A stretch of 64,000 nucleotides of DNA from Acinetobacter dispersus (GTDB lineage Bacteria > Pseudomonadota > Gammaproteobacteria > Pseudomonadales > Moraxellaceae), in NCBI RefSeq assembly GCF_009884975.1, contig NZ_CP041970.1, positions 2,914,001 to 2,978,000 on the forward strand, read 5' to 3'. The position numbers were made by a program, and so were the translations under genes. Below, in pieces: positions 53,789-64,000 of this stretch (positions within the stretch are counted from its first letter, which is position 1; every line of letters starts with the position of its first letter). The notes under the pieces were generated by a model, which was not told the origin of the DNA, did no database searches, and saw nothing but the letters and a program-made list of their open reading frames with translations.

Positions 53789-54945
53789 TAACCACGCTCC
53801 GCCAATGGTTTGAATTCAAGATTTTCAGGGCCAGTATAGTTCGCGCTTGGACGAATGATTTTGCCGTCTTGACGTTGTTCAATCACGTGTGCAGACCAAC
53901 CCGCAGTACGTGCAATCACGAATAATGGCGTGAACATTGCTGTTGGCACACCCATCAAGTGATAGCTTACTGCGCTGAACCAGTCGAGGTTCGGGAACAT
54001 GTTCTTCACTTCTTTCATCACCGCTTCTAAGCGCTCAGCGATGAGGTACATCTTGGTATTTTCTTGTGCTTCAGCCAGTTCACGCGCCACTTGCTTGATC
54101 ACTTCGTTACGTGGATCAGAAACGGTATAGACTGGGTGACCAAAACCGATCACCACTTCTTTTTTCTCAACACGGCTACGAATGTCAGCTTCTGCTTCGT
54201 CTGCATTGTCATAACGTTGTTGAATCACAAACGCAACTTCGTTAGCGCCACCGTGTTTAGGGCCACGTAACGCACCGATACCGCCTGTGATTGCCGAGTA
54301 CATGTCTGAACCTGTCCCTGCCACCACACGTGACGTAAAGGTTGATGCATTGAACTCATGCTCTGCATACAGAATCAAAGAGGTGTGCATGGCTTGAATC
54401 CACTCTTCCGATGGCGCTTCGCCATGAAGTAAATGCAAGAAATGTGCAGCAATCGAGTCATCATTGGTTTCAACTTCGATACGACGACCATTGTTGCTGA
54501 AGTGATACCAGTACAACAACATTGAACCCAAGCTTGCCATCAATTTATCAGCGATGTCTTTTGCGCCTGCTTCGTTATGGTCTTCATGTTCTGGTGTTAA
54601 GCAGCCCAATACAGATACGCCTGTACGCATCACATCCATTGGGTGTGCAGACGGTGGCAGTTGCTCCAGTGCGGTTTTCAATGCTGCGGGTAAGCCACGC
54701 AATGCTTTTAATTTTGCTTTATAGGCTTTGAGTTCGGCTTTGTTTGGAAGTTTGCCGTGTACCAGAAGGTGTGCCACTTCTTCAAATTGGCTGCCGACGG
54801 CAAGGTCAAGAATGTCATAGCCACGGTAGTGTAAGTCGTTGCCGCTGCGGCCTACGGTACAGAGTGCAGTGTTGCCTGCCACTTGTCCACTGAGTGCAAC
54901 TGATTTTTTTGGTTTGAAGCCTGTTGGCGTTTCATTACTGCTCAT
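53788..54945 (-). CDS. prpC: 2-methylcitrate synthase
   Basis: 385 residues. Catalytic residues of the citrate synthase family: [13 protein letters not shown] region, [13 protein letters not shown] (His), and [16 protein letters not shown] (His and Asp nearby). RGYDILDLA near the N-terminus is the PrpC/short citrate synthase pattern. It condenses propionyl-CoA with oxaloacetate. Second enzyme of the operon, 118 bp after prpB with a repeat element between. Confidence 0.94.
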   Translation of the reverse strand: MSSNETPTGFKPKKSVALSGQVAGNTALCTVGRSGNDLHYRGYDILDLAVGSQFEEVAHLLVHGKLPNKAELKAYKAKLKALRGLPAALKTALEQLPPSAHPMDVMRTGVSVLGCLTPEHEDHNEAGAKDIADKLMASLGSMLLYWYHFSNNGRRIEVETNDDSIAAHFLHLLHGEAPSEEWIQAMHTSLILYAEHEFNASTFTSRVVAGTGSDMYSAITGGIGALRGPKHGGANEVAFVIQQRYDNADEAEADIRSRVEKKEVVIGFGHPVYTVSDPRNEVIKQVARELAEAQENTKMYLIAERLEAVMKEVKNMFPNLDWFSAVSYHLMGVPTAMFTPLFVIARTAGWSAHVIEQRQDGKIIRPSANYTGPENLEFKPLAERG

Positions 54946-54989
54946 AAGATTGTCCTTTTCTGTTCTTTCTATGTGAATTATGAGTTCTA

Positions 54990-55062
54990 AAATCCCTCCC
55001 TAGCCCTCCCTTTCCAAAGGGAGGGAAGTCCCCCTTTTTCAAAGGGGGATTTAGGGGGATTT
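54990..55062. repeat. double stem-loop C/G-tract repeat inside the prp operon
   Basis: CCCTCCCTTT (55004-55013) with AAAGGGAGGG (55016-55025), then CCCCCTTT (55030-55037) with AAAGGGGG (55041-55048), bounded by AAATCCC and GGGGGATTT. This type of element looks like the dispersed intergenic repeats of Acinetobacter. It sits directly behind the prpB stop and may act as an mRNA stabiliser or attenuator. Confidence 0.8.
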
Positions 55063-55063
55063 C

Positions 55064-55948
55064 TTATTTTGCTTTTTCAAACGATGCATCAAGATATTGT
55101 TCAAACGCGTGGTAGTTAATGCGTTCATACAGTTCTTGACGGGTTTGCATGGTATCCACCACATTCTTTTGTGTGCCTTCTTTACGCAAGGTCTCATAAA
55201 CATTTTCTGCGGCCTTGTTCATGGCACGGAATGCAGAAAGTGGATACAGCGCGATGCTGACATCGGCAGAAGCCAGTTCGTCCGTAGTAAATAATGGCGT
55301 TGAACCAAATTCGGTGATGTTGGCTAAAACAGGAACTTTGGTCAGATCTGCAAATTGCTTATACATCGCCAATTCAGTGATCGCTTCCGGGAACAGCATG
55401 TCTGCACCTGCTTCGATATACGCCCCTGCACGGTCAATTGCAGCTTGCAAACCTTCAACCGCAAGCGCATCAGTACGTGCCATGATCACAAAGCTATCAT
55501 CGGTACGTGCATCGACCGCGGCTTTAATACGATCGACCATTTCTTGTTGAGTCACGATTGCCTTGTTAGGACGGTGACCACAACGCTTAGCACCGACTTG
55601 GTCTTCGATATGCATCGCAGCAGCACCGAACTTGATCATCGACTTGGTGGTACGCGCGATATTAAATGCAGAAGCGCCGAAACCCGTGTCGACATCGACC
55701 AATAACGGCAGATCACAGACATCAGTAATACGGCGTACATCTGTCAATACATCATCAAGGTTACTGATACCCAAATCAGGTAAGCCCAAAGAACCTGCGG
55801 CAACACCACCACCAGACAAGTAGATCGCTTTGTAGCCTGCGCGTTTTGCCAATAACGCATGGTTGGCATTGATCGCACCGACCACTTGTAATGGTTTTTC
55901 ATTTGCGACCGCGTCGCGGAATAGCTGACCAGCAGACTGTTTAGCCAT
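55064..55948 (-). CDS. prpB: methylisocitrate lyase
   Basis: 294 residues. [18 protein letters not shown] and [10 protein letters not shown] form the Mg/substrate site; the catalytic Cys is in the KRCGH motif of [14 protein letters not shown]. It cleaves 2-methylisocitrate to pyruvate and succinate. ATG 55948 with GGAG 9 bases before is chosen. It overlaps the upstream gntR stop by 8 bp. Confidence 0.94.
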   Translation of the reverse strand: MAKQSAGQLFRDAVANEKPLQVVGAINANHALLAKRAGYKAIYLSGGGVAAGSLGLPDLGISNLDDVLTDVRRITDVCDLPLLVDVDTGFGASAFNIARTTKSMIKFGAAAMHIEDQVGAKRCGHRPNKAIVTQQEMVDRIKAAVDARTDDSFVIMARTDALAVEGLQAAIDRAGAYIEAGADMLFPEAITELAMYKQFADLTKVPVLANITEFGSTPLFTTDELASADVSIALYPLSAFRAMNKAAENVYETLRKEGTQKNVVDTMQTRQELYERINYHAFEQYLDASFEKAK

Positions 55949-56651
55949 GTTGTTGTTCTCCTTGATTTTGTAGCAATGTTTGCTCAACAATTTTGTAAGA
56001 TGCATTGATGTGACGGTGCATCAGCATTTCGGCAAGCTCACCGTCACCTTCAGCAATCGCATCTAATATGCGGATATGTTCATCCCAAGCTTTGCTTGGA
56101 CGATCTGGGGTATTTGAAAACTGGATTCGATACATACGGATGAGGTGATACAGCTCATCGCATAACATTTTTTCTAAGGTTTTATTGCCACTGCTTTTGA
56201 TAATGCAATAATGGAAATCGTCCTGACCTTCTTGCAGATAGTAGCCTTTACCTGCTTTAAAGTTTTCATCTTCGGCATGCATGCGCAATACATCACGCAA
56301 GGCCAGAATCTGTTTTTTATCAATATGCTGGGCTGCGAGTTTACACGCCAAGCCTTCTAAAGAAGCACGAATTTGATAGAGTTCCTGAAACTGCTGTAGC
56401 GACAGTGACACCACGCGGGCACCGACATGCGCAGTTCGCTCTACCAGTTTCTGCCCTTCCAGACGATGAATGGCTTCACGTAAAGGCCCTCGACTGATGC
56501 CATAAATACGCGCCAGTTCAGGTTCTGAAATCTTGCTGCCCGCAGGAATATGTCCCAATACAATCGCCGACTGAATTTGCTTGAATACGTGTTCCGTCAG
56601 GGTCATTCCCTGACTTGTGCTGAGGGCTTGAGGAACAAGGGTATCTTGCAT
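55941..56651 (-). CDS. GntR family regulator of the methylcitrate operon
   Basis: 236 residues. The N-terminal winged helix is [37 protein letters not shown], split here over residues 29-65; an FCD-type helical effector domain follows. It heads the prp operon and overlaps prpB by 8 bp. Two perfect ATTGTCGACAAT palindromes stand upstream, one abutting this start codon, so autoregulation is very likely. No good ribosome binding site precedes the ATG at 56651, so the true start could be the Met at codon 16. Confidence 0.88.
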   Translation of the reverse strand: MQDTLVPQALSTSQGMTLTEHVFKQIQSAIVLGHIPAGSKISEPELARIYGISRGPLREAIHRLEGQKLVERTAHVGARVVSLSLQQFQELYQIRASLEGLACKLAAQHIDKKQILALRDVLRMHAEDENFKAGKGYYLQEGQDDFHYCIIKSSGNKTLEKMLCDELYHLIRMYRIQFSNTPDRPSKAWDEHIRILDAIAEGDGELAEMLMHRHINASYKIVEQTLLQNQGEQQHG

Positions 56652-56726
56652 ATTGTCGACAATCTCTACAATTTTTATGATTTTATAACCAGATAAAAGA
56701 AAAAATGCAATAGGATTGTCGACAAT
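56652..56726. promoter_or_regulatory. twin GntR operators of the prp operon
   Basis: ATTGTCGACAAT at 56652-56663 and again at 56715-56726, both perfect 12-bp palindromes, centre spacing 63 bp (six turns). The core matches the GT-N-AC style of FadR-subfamily sites. The promoter presumably lies between or around them. Confidence 0.7.
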
Positions 56727-56917
56727 AAATTAGACTGGTGCTTTCAATTCTACTGGATTGTGATCACTCAGTGGCTGATCAATACACTGCCAAAAATCTT
56801 ATATAAGAATAGATAAAACAATAGGTTAATCACGCACCTATGCCTCATTTAGCCTTGCAAGCCAATCGACTGGGCAGGCTTAGACTGTTCATGCTACGAC
56901 CATGGTATGACAGCCTG

Positions 56918-56938
56918 ATTGTAGACAATCTTTATAAT
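56918..56938 (+). promoter_or_regulatory. third GntR-like operator next to a TATAAT, upstream of the aminotransferase
   Basis: ATTGTAGACAAT (56918-56929) differs by one base from the prp operators and lies 3 bp before TATAAT (56933-56938). The aminotransferase starts 166 bp downstream. The rest of 56727-57104 shows no gene. Confidence 0.5.
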
Positions 56939-57104
56939 GATCACATGGCGACAAATTTTGTAAGTAAATACTGCACCAAAATGTAAATAACAGCGTGCTT
57001 CATGCAGTCTTTATTGATACATTATTGGGCATCAAAGGTTCCGCTTCTAAAGCGCCAACCTCCCCAGACATCTATGCACTTTGTTGAAGAAAAGGACATT
57101 GTTA

Positions 57105-58319
57105 ATGTTTCAACATATCCCACCTTATGCAGGCGATCCAATCCTTTCATTGATGGAACAGTTCAATGCTGATCCACGTGCTGAAAAGGTAAACCTCAGT
57201 ATTGGTTTGTACTATAACGAAGACAGTATCGTTCCTCAGCTTGATACCATTATCGAAGCGCAAAAACGTATTGCACCTAAAAATACGCAAACCAAGCTTT
57301 ATTTACCAATGGAAGGTTTCAAACCTTACCGTGATGCGATTCAAGCCTTATTGTTTGGTGCAAACAGCCCTGCAATTCAACAAGGTCGTGTTGCAACGAT
57401 TCAAACGCTTGGTGGTTCTGGCGCATTAAAAGTCGGTGCAGACTTCTTAAAAACCTACTTCCCAAATTCAGAAGTTTGGGTCAGCCAGCCAACTTGGGAT
57501 AACCACGTTGCGATCTTCAACGGTGCAGGCATCAAGAGCAACTTCTACCCGTACTTCGATGCTGAAACACGTGGCGTTGATTTTGACGGGATGTTGTCTA
57601 CGTTAAAAACATTACCAGAACAAAGCATTGTGTTATTGCATCCATGCTGCCATAACCCAACAGGTGCAGACTTGAACCCAGCACAATGGGATCAAGTCAT
57701 TGTGGTATTAAAAGAACGTAACCTGATTCCATTCCTCGACATCGCGTATCAAGGTTTCGGCGATGATATGGAACAAGATGCTTATGCCATTCGTGCATTA
57801 GACCAAGCAGGTCTAAACTTTATTGTCAGCAACTCGTTCTCTAAAATCTTCTCACTTTATGGTGAGCGTGTTGGTGGTTTGACTTTCGTATGTGACGATG
57901 CGGAAGCAGCAAAATGCACATTCGGTCAGTTGAAAGCAACGGTACGTCGTATCTACTCTAGTCCACCTACAACAGGTGCTTGGTTGGTTGATCAAGTGTT
58001 AAATGATGCTGATCTCAATCAACAATGGCAAGGTGAAGTGAAAGAGATGCGTGAGCGTATTATCAAAATGCGTAGCATCTTAAAAGATGAGCTAACTAAA
58101 GCCCTTCCTGAGCGTGACTTCAGCTACCTTGTGAACCAAAAAGGGATGTTTAGCTACACAGGTTTAACGGCTGAGCAAGTGGACATTCTTCGTGAAGAAT
58201 ATGCAATCTACTTGGTACGCAGTGGCCGTATCTGTGTTGCAGGTCTGAACATGAACAACGTATACAAAGTTGCCAAAGCAGTGGCTGAAGTTTTAGCAAA
58301 ATCTGCTGCAACAGCTTAA
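57105..58319 (+). CDS. aromatic/aspartate-type amino acid aminotransferase
   Basis: 404 residues, class I fold. Motifs: [13 protein letters not shown] at the start, [13 protein letters not shown] (cofactor Asn), [27 protein letters not shown] with the PLP Lys, and [13 protein letters not shown] (substrate carboxylate Arg). The pattern is that of TyrB/AspC family enzymes. ATG 57105 has AAGGA 8 bases upstream. A GntR-like operator lies in its upstream region, so it may be co-regulated with the prp genes. TyrB-like is likely, but the specificity is not certain. Confidence 0.9.
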   Translation: MFQHIPPYAGDPILSLMEQFNADPRAEKVNLSIGLYYNEDSIVPQLDTIIEAQKRIAPKNTQTKLYLPMEGFKPYRDAIQALLFGANSPAIQQGRVATIQTLGGSGALKVGADFLKTYFPNSEVWVSQPTWDNHVAIFNGAGIKSNFYPYFDAETRGVDFDGMLSTLKTLPEQSIVLLHPCCHNPTGADLNPAQWDQVIVVLKERNLIPFLDIAYQGFGDDMEQDAYAIRALDQAGLNFIVSNSFSKIFSLYGERVGGLTFVCDDAEAAKCTFGQLKATVRRIYSSPPTTGAWLVDQVLNDADLNQQWQGEVKEMRERIIKMRSILKDELTKALPERDFSYLVNQKGMFSYTGLTAEQVDILREEYAIYLVRSGRICVAGLNMNNVYKVAKAVAEVLAKSAATA

Positions 58320-58331
58320 GTTGTAACGCAT

Positions 58332-58358
58332 AAAAAAGGCGCTTGATGCGCCTTTTTT
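58332..58358. terminator. bidirectional terminator
   Basis: AAAAAAGGCGC, TTGAT, GCGCCTTTTTT between the convergent aminotransferase and dld genes. Confidence 0.92.
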
Positions 58359-58377
58359 ATTGCCTGTTTTTTTAGAT

Positions 58378-60084
58378 TTAGGACTTGGCCTTACCCCAAT
58401 ACTTCAATTTAGAAGTCTGCCCAATCCCGACATTAAAACAATTATTCGGATCAAGCTTTTGATAAAAATTCACCAATGCAGGCTTGGCAATATACAGATG
58501 ACCGACATTATGCTCGGCAGGATATTCAGCACGGCGCGCATCCAGCAAATGCCACATCTGATGTTCCATCGCTAAAGGATCATTGCCCTTTTTAAGAATG
58601 TAATCCTGATGAAAAACATGACAAAAAAAGTGTCCATAATAAAGTTTATGAATGATCTGCTGTTCCATCTCCGTAGGCAACTGCTCGACCCATTCACGGT
58701 CATTACGACGTAACGCAATGTCGAGTGCCACAATATCCTCAACCTCATCCTGATGGGTATCGCGATAACGAATCGCTGCACCTGCCACGGCAAAACGATG
58801 CAAAAAGGCTTTACGCCCTTCCTCAGCATCGCAAAGGAAGAAATTACCGGAAGCATGCACCGCAAAATAGTCTTGTAAGAATTGCTCGGTCTGGGCTTTG
58901 CAATTGTTCTCGACTCGTAACATCAGATGATGCTCATAGCGATCACGATATTCGGTCATCCGCTTAGGTAGATGGCTCGGTAACAAGGCCGTGATCGCCT
59001 GTAGAATATGATCGGTTAGCCCTTTGATTTTAAATCTTTCTAAAAAGCCATCGACCTTATCCTTGAATGCAAAGGCTTTCGGTACATTGGCGGTGCCAAA
59101 TTTCTCAATAAACAGGAAGGTATCTTTACCGTATTTTTCACCGATATGATACGCATCACGATGGATGTATTCCCCTGCAATCGGCAGGCTTGGCAATGAA
59201 GTCAGTAAATAACGACGAATCGCAGTCAGATCATCGGCATCATTTGTACCAATATAAAACACACTGCTTTCTACCTTTTCATAGGTATCCAGACGCACTG
59301 CAAACACACAGACTTTGCCTGCCGAACCCGAGGCTTCAAACAGGCGTGAAGGATCGGCATTAAAACGTGCAGGGCTGTCGGCATCGACTTGAGTGACGTC
59401 TTGCGCATAGCGTTGATCGGATGCCTGCTTTTCAGCATCATCTAAAATATCTGTCGCTTGATATTGTTGTTGCTCTAAACGAGTCAGGATTTCTTCTGGG
59501 CTTGAACCTAAATTCACACCTAAATGGTTGACCAATTCCAACTGACCTTGGGCATTGACCTGTGCATACAGCGCCAATTCGGTATAGGCAGGCCCTCGAC
59601 GTACCAAGGCACCGCCTGAATTATTACAGACCCCACCCAATACCGAAGCGCCAATGCAGGAAGAACCAATCACCGAATGCGGCTCACGATCATAGCCTTT
59701 TAATATCTGCTCCAGATTGTCCAAAGTCGCCCCCGGCAAACAGATCACCTGCTTACCCTCATGAATCACTTGAATCCCTTTTAAACGACGGGTACTCATC
59801 ACCAACACAGGTCGGTCATAATCATCACCATAAGGCGTTGAGCCACCGGTCAGCCCCGTATTGGCAGCTTGCATGATGACAATACAGTCCGCTGCAATCG
59901 CCGCTTGCAGCACCTGCCACTGTTCCAGCAAGGTACCCGGGATGACCACTGCAAATACTTTGCCTTCACCAAAACGACGGCCCTGACGATACTGGCGAGT
60001 ACTTTGATCATCACTCAGTACATGCTGACGTCCAACAATCTGCTGTAAACGATCAATCACCACTTTGGGAGAAAATGTTTGCAT
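58378..60084 (-). CDS. dld: D-lactate dehydrogenase, quinone-dependent
   Basis: 568 residues. An FAD-binding PCMH domain occupies about 1-220 with QAANTGLTGGSTPYGDDYDRP and SVLGGVCNNSGGALVRRG. A cap and membrane-binding domain follow, with the C-terminal block MEHQMWHLLDARRAEYPAEHNVGHLY. This matches the respiratory Dld of E. coli. It oxidises D-lactate to pyruvate at the inner membrane. Last gene of the lactate block, 276 bp after lldD with a repeat in the gap. Confidence 0.94.
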   Translation of the reverse strand: MQTFSPKVVIDRLQQIVGRQHVLSDDQSTRQYRQGRRFGEGKVFAVVIPGTLLEQWQVLQAAIAADCIVIMQAANTGLTGGSTPYGDDYDRPVLVMSTRRLKGIQVIHEGKQVICLPGATLDNLEQILKGYDREPHSVIGSSCIGASVLGGVCNNSGGALVRRGPAYTELALYAQVNAQGQLELVNHLGVNLGSSPEEILTRLEQQQYQATDILDDAEKQASDQRYAQDVTQVDADSPARFNADPSRLFEASGSAGKVCVFAVRLDTYEKVESSVFYIGTNDADDLTAIRRYLLTSLPSLPIAGEYIHRDAYHIGEKYGKDTFLFIEKFGTANVPKAFAFKDKVDGFLERFKIKGLTDHILQAITALLPSHLPKRMTEYRDRYEHHLMLRVENNCKAQTEQFLQDYFAVHASGNFFLCDAEEGRKAFLHRFAVAGAAIRYRDTHQDEVEDIVALDIALRRNDREWVEQLPTEMEQQIIHKLYYGHFFCHVFHQDYILKKGNDPLAMEHQMWHLLDARRAEYPAEHNVGHLYIAKPALVNFYQKLDPNNCFNVGIGQTSKLKYWGKAKS

Positions 60085-60179
60085 GATGGCTCCTTTGGAT
60101 CATCTACATAAGATACTGAAAATTATATTGAAAAATACAATTTAAAAAATTTAAATCCCTTACAGATACTATCGCGGTT

Positions 60180-60268
60180 GGCGGCAGGGATGCCGCCTGC
60201 TTCGATGCGGTAGCAAGGACGTACCGTCATCGAAGCAAAGGTTTTTGGTTACTTTTTTAAAAAGTAAC
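60180..60268. repeat. three-stem intergenic repeat between lldD and dld
   Basis: GGCGGCA-GGGA-TGCCGCC (60180-60197); GCTTCGATGCGGTA (60199-60212) with TACCG-T-CATCGAAGC (60222-60236); GTTACTTTTT (60248-60257) with AAAAAGTAAC (60259-60268). The arrangement suggests a dispersed palindromic repeat that may also terminate or stabilise lldD mRNA. Confidence 0.75.
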
Positions 60269-60360
60269 GTCTGTTAACGACTTATATCGAACTTTTCTCG
60301 ATAAGACTCCGTCGCGTCAATCTCATCAGAAATAGACAAGCGATGTATTAATACGAAAAT

Positions 60361-61506
60361 TTAGAGCTTCAAAGCCTGTACCAAACAATCCGCCTTAATC
60401 TCTTGAATCGACTTAGCACCCGTCAACGTCATTGCTACCCTCATTTCCTTCTCAATCAAATCCAGCAAATTCGATACCCCTTGCCCACCTGCCGCCGCCA
60501 AGGCATACACAAAAGCACGTCCCAATAACACCGTATCCGCACCTAGGGCTAACATACGAACCACATCCAGACCATTACGGATGCCTGAGTCTGCCAAAAT
60601 CGCTAGATCACCCTTCACCGCATCAGCAATCGCAGGCAAGGCACGCGCAGAAGACATCACCCCATCGAGCTGACGGCCACCATGATTGGATACCACGATG
60701 CCATCAGCACCAAAACGCACTGCATCCTTAGCATCTTCAGGATCAAGAATGCCCTTAATCACCATCGGGCCATCCCAAAACTCACGAATCCACTCCAAAT
60801 CTTTCCATGAAATTGATGGATCGAAATTAGAGCCTAACCAGCCGATATAATCTTCAAGCCCTGTTGGTTTGCCTAAATATTTCGAGATATTGCCCAAGTC
60901 ATGCGGACGCCCACACATCCCAACATTCCATGCCCAATGTGGATGCAACATCGATTGCAGATAACGACGCATCGCTGCATTTGGTCCACTCATGCCTGAA
61001 TGTGCATCACGATAACGCGCCCCCGGTACAGGCATATCTACGGTAAACACCAATGTCGAACAGCCTGCAGCTTTGGCACGTTCCAGAGCATTGCGCATAA
61101 AACCACGATCACGCAAGACATAGAGCTGGAACCACATTGGACGCTGAATGGCAGGTGCCACTTCCTCGATCGGACAAACTGAAACCGTCGATAAAGTAAA
61201 CGGAATGCCTTTTTGATCCGCAGCCACTGCGGCCTGTACCTCACCACGACGTGCGTACATACCGGTTAAACCGACTGGAGCCAAAGCCACTGGCATCGAC
61301 AAGGTTTCATTAAACAGTTTAGTTTCCAGACTGAGTGCCGACATGTCATTCAGCACCCGCTGACGTAAGGCAATTTCAGACAGATCCTGCACATTGCGCT
61401 TTAAGGTATGTTCCGAATAGGCGCCACCATCGATATAGTGAAATAAAAAGGGCGGTAAACGACGTTGTGCCGCAGCACGATAATCATTGCCAGAAGAAAT
61501 AATCAT
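60361..61506 (-). CDS. lldD: L-lactate dehydrogenase, FMN-dependent
   Basis: 381 residues, the alpha-hydroxyacid oxidase fold. The catalytic His is in [33 protein letters not shown] and [13 protein letters not shown] line the flavin site. It oxidises L-lactate to pyruvate in the respiratory chain. The ATG overlaps the lldR stop by 4 bp. Confidence 0.95.
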   Translation of the reverse strand: MIISSGNDYRAAAQRRLPPFLFHYIDGGAYSEHTLKRNVQDLSEIALRQRVLNDMSALSLETKLFNETLSMPVALAPVGLTGMYARRGEVQAAVAADQKGIPFTLSTVSVCPIEEVAPAIQRPMWFQLYVLRDRGFMRNALERAKAAGCSTLVFTVDMPVPGARYRDAHSGMSGPNAAMRRYLQSMLHPHWAWNVGMCGRPHDLGNISKYLGKPTGLEDYIGWLGSNFDPSISWKDLEWIREFWDGPMVIKGILDPEDAKDAVRFGADGIVVSNHGGRQLDGVMSSARALPAIADAVKGDLAILADSGIRNGLDVVRMLALGADTVLLGRAFVYALAAAGGQGVSNLLDLIEKEMRVAMTLTGAKSIQEIKADCLVQALKL

Positions 61507-62255
61507 TTTGAATCAACTCTAGTTAAACGTGTTGCACGTTTCTGGCGAGCTTCATCTTCGCCCAGCGCACGTACATGATTAATCACAAATTCAATATGAC
61601 CGCACACCGCTTGGCGTGCAGCCTCGGGATCTTGACGATCAATCGCATCCATCACCTGAAAATGCTGCTCACTGAGCAAGTCACCATTAACAGGATGGTT
61701 ATAAACTTTGTTACGCCCAAGCAAGACGTTGTATTGCAACAAGTCAAACAGACTGCGCATCATCTGGATCAACACAATATTGTGTGAGGCCTCAGCAATC
61801 GCTAAATGGAATTCCGCATCCGCCACTGCTGCCTGAGCCGAATCCCCAGCATTTTGATGGCGGCTAATCTCATCAAAATAATGATGGATTTTGGCGCGAT
61901 CTTCAGGTGTTGAACGCAATGCCGCATACCATGCTGTTCCACCTTCCAGTATCAAACGGGCTTCTTGCACATCGAATCGATACAGCGGATCTTCTTCAAT
62001 CAAGTTACTGATTGGGTTCACAATCAACTGTTGTGACCATTGCTCAGGCAACTGTTGAATATAGGTGCCATCACCGCGACGGCTACTGAGCACACCCTGA
62101 CTATTCAATTGCTGAATCGCTTCACGTAAGGATGGACGAGATACGCCTAAGCTGGTCGCAAGTTGACGCTCAGCAGGCAACCGATCACCTTTTTTCATCT
62201 GGCGCTGCTCAATGAGTGCCTGTAATTTCATGACCACTTGATCGGAGATTCTCAT
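61503..62255 (-). CDS. lldR: GntR family lactate-responsive regulator
   Basis: 250 residues. The winged helix [19 protein letters not shown] is at about 30-48, with an FCD effector domain ([22 protein letters not shown]). It sits between lldP and lldD as in other lactate operons. ATG 62255 has AAGGA 6 bases before; the GTG one codon earlier is less likely. It is expected to lose repression when lactate is bound. Confidence 0.93.
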   Translation of the reverse strand: MRISDQVVMKLQALIEQRQMKKGDRLPAERQLATSLGVSRPSLREAIQQLNSQGVLSSRRGDGTYIQQLPEQWSQQLIVNPISNLIEEDPLYRFDVQEARLILEGGTAWYAALRSTPEDRAKIHHYFDEISRHQNAGDSAQAAVADAEFHLAIAEASHNIVLIQMMRSLFDLLQYNVLLGRNKVYNHPVNGDLLSEQHFQVMDAIDRQDPEAARQAVCGHIEFVINHVRALGEDEARQKRATRLTRVDSK

Positions 62256-62274
62256 CACATTTCCTTGATTAGAG

Positions 62275-63936
62275 TTATGGAATCATCCACGGCACCAGAT
62301 AAGCCTGTACCGTGACGATGATGCCAACAAAGACTGTAAATATGATGCTATGTTTTACCGTGAAACGGAACAGGTCCGATTCTTTTCCAACCAAGCCCAC
62401 GGCTGCACAGGCAATCGCAATCGATTGCGGTGAAATCATCTTGCCGGTTACACCACCACTGGTATTGGCTGCGACTAGTAACACTTCTGGAATCCCAATT
62501 TGCTGGGCTGTGGTCGCTTGCAATGCGGAGAACAGCGCATTCGATGAAGTATCTGAACCGGTCAGGAATACACCCAGCCAGCCCAAGAATGGCGAGAAGA
62601 AAGTAAAAGCATGTCCCGTATGAGATAACGCTAAAGCCAAGGTCGCAGACAAACCTGAATAATTGGCAATAAAAGCAAAGGCCAATACCATGCCGATCGA
62701 ATAAATCGGGTTTTTTAACTCATTTAATGTTTCAGCAAAGGTACTAACCGCGTCACGGGTTTTCATTTTCAGGAAAATGATGGTAATAATCGCGGCAATA
62801 AAAATGGCGGTCCCTGTCGCAGAGAACCAATCAAATTTATAGATTGCTTCATAAGCGGTACTTTCAGACACAATCGGTGGCATTTTTTCCACCAACTTAT
62901 GCAGATAAGGCACTTCGATTTTAAAAATCCAATTGGCCAAGGCACCGTCTTTGGCAAATAATGACTTGAAGGGTTTGATACTCCAAATCGTCACCATTAC
63001 GGTCAAAATCATAAACGGCGACCATGCTTTGGCAATCTGCACAATGCTATAACGCTGTTGTGATGAGGCCGCATGGCTGGCTGCTTGTTCATCAGTCATT
63101 TCAAAACGGAAAATATGTTTCGGTTTCCAGACACGGAACAGCAAGGTCAAACTGACCAATGAGGCAATCGCAGCGGTAATATCAGGTAATTCTGGTCCCA
63201 AAAAGTTTGAAGTCAAATATTGCGCAATCGCAAAAGCACTACCACCGACCAATACCGCAGGCCACGTTTCTTTCACGCCACGCCAGCCATCCATGATGGC
63301 CATAATCCAGAACAGCACAATGATGGTTAAAAAAGGCAATTGACGCCCCACCATCTGGCTGATTTCCATGGTATCGACACCCGACACCTGCCCAGCCACA
63401 ATAATCGGAATCCCCATCGCACCAAAGGCCACAGGCGCCGTATTCACAATCAGACAGAGGCCCGCAGCATATAGCGGTTTAAAGCCTAAGCCGACCAATA
63501 GAGCTGCTGTAATGGCGACTGGTGCACCAAAGCCTGCCGCACCTTCTAAAAAAGTCCCAAAGGCAAAACCCACCAACAGCATCTGTAGGCGCTGATCTTC
63601 GGTAATCGACAAAATACTGGAGCGAATCACATCAAACTGCCCCGTTTTTACCGAAATTTTATACAGGAACACGGCCCCGATAATAATCCATGAGATCGGC
63701 CATAAACCGTAAAAAAAGCCATAAACCACGGAAGCAAATGCCATTTCAGCTGGCATTTGATAAAAGAATAAAGCAATCAACATGGCAATCATCACGGTAC
63801 AGGTTCCCGCGACACTGCCCTTCATACGAAAGACCGCCAACGCCAAAAAGAAGAAAATAATTGGGATCAACGCGACTGCACTGGATAGCCAGATATTATT
63901 TAAAGGGTCATATAGTTGTTGCCACACATTTAGCAT
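62275..63936 (-). CDS. lldP: L-lactate permease
   Basis: 553 residues, about 12-14 membrane helices. [30 protein letters not shown] and [23 protein letters not shown] are signature segments of the LctP family; [19 protein letters not shown] is near the end. It imports lactate with protons. The start at 63936 is chosen because AGGAG stands 6 bases before it. First gene of the operon; its promoter lies at or beyond the window edge. Confidence 0.95.
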   Translation of the reverse strand: MLNVWQQLYDPLNNIWLSSAVALIPIIFFFLALAVFRMKGSVAGTCTVMIAMLIALFFYQMPAEMAFASVVYGFFYGLWPISWIIIGAVFLYKISVKTGQFDVIRSSILSITEDQRLQMLLVGFAFGTFLEGAAGFGAPVAITAALLVGLGFKPLYAAGLCLIVNTAPVAFGAMGIPIIVAGQVSGVDTMEISQMVGRQLPFLTIIVLFWIMAIMDGWRGVKETWPAVLVGGSAFAIAQYLTSNFLGPELPDITAAIASLVSLTLLFRVWKPKHIFRFEMTDEQAASHAASSQQRYSIVQIAKAWSPFMILTVMVTIWSIKPFKSLFAKDGALANWIFKIEVPYLHKLVEKMPPIVSESTAYEAIYKFDWFSATGTAIFIAAIITIIFLKMKTRDAVSTFAETLNELKNPIYSIGMVLAFAFIANYSGLSATLALALSHTGHAFTFFSPFLGWLGVFLTGSDTSSNALFSALQATTAQQIGIPEVLLVAANTSGGVTGKMISPQSIAIACAAVGLVGKESDLFRFTVKHSIIFTVFVGIIVTVQAYLVPWMIP

Positions 63937-64000
63937 TCTCATCTCCTTGAAATGCTGGGCGTCATTTTGTTTTTACTTCGATATTTAACAAATCTTCACA

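Overview
The window is a stretch of an Acinetobacter chromosome. The evidence is the AT-leaning composition, an intrinsic-type ANT(3'')-II aminoglycoside nucleotidyltransferase beside guaA, the lldP-lldR-lldD-dld block next to a GntR-prpB-prpC-acnD block, a dadA-alr-ridA-cycA block with a divergent Lrp regulator, and G/C-tract stem-loop repeats of a kind I associate with this genus. No phage structural genes, CRISPR array or transposase are visible.

Layout. 1-6.9 kb: 3' end of argS, a SPOR-domain protein, GST, OsmC, pirin, two small DUF proteins, a PadR-Fur fusion regulator and the ANT(3'')-II gene. 6.87-10.27 kb: a GC-rich island (TetR, NAD(P)-dependent dehydrogenase, MFS pump) bounded by 15-bp direct repeats of the guaA 3' end, each beside a copy of a guaA-type terminator. 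No integrase is recognisable. 10.25-18.6 kb: guaA and housekeeping or small membrane genes, then two tandem tRNA-Gly(GCC) genes. 18.7-29.2 kb: a catabolic cluster of TorF-type porin, class III aminotransferase, APC permease, flavin monooxygenase, a RidA-fold protein, DUF1028, LysR, M20 deacylase and aldehyde dehydrogenase. Its enzyme classes fit conversion of histamine via imidazoleacetate to aspartate. 29.3-39.0 kb: a seven-gene valine/isobutyryl-CoA operon with a divergent LysR. 39.0-44.1 kb: alanine catabolism (cycA, ridA, alr, dadA, Lrp). 44.1-49.4 kb: RraB, GNAT, RluA, several small or unknown proteins, and a 571-bp non-coding interval with an unexplained block. 49.75-51.1 kb: an AT-rich stand-alone SIR2-like gene, a likely anti-phage NADase. 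51.2-56.7 kb: the methylcitrate cycle genes with their GntR regulator. 57.1-63.9 kb: an aromatic/aspartate-type aminotransferase, then both lactate dehydrogenases, their regulator and the lactate permease.

How the genes fit together. The valine operon ends at propionyl-CoA, which the prp genes 15 kb away would oxidise to pyruvate and succinate. The alanine and lactate blocks also feed pyruvate, so much of the window is amino-acid and organic-acid catabolism. The items most worth following are the SIR2-like gene, the guaA-targeted island, the proposed histamine cluster, the His-rich PadR-Fur fusion with its paired operators, and a repeated operator ATTGTCGACAAT in front of the prp genes and again in front of the neighbouring aminotransferase.
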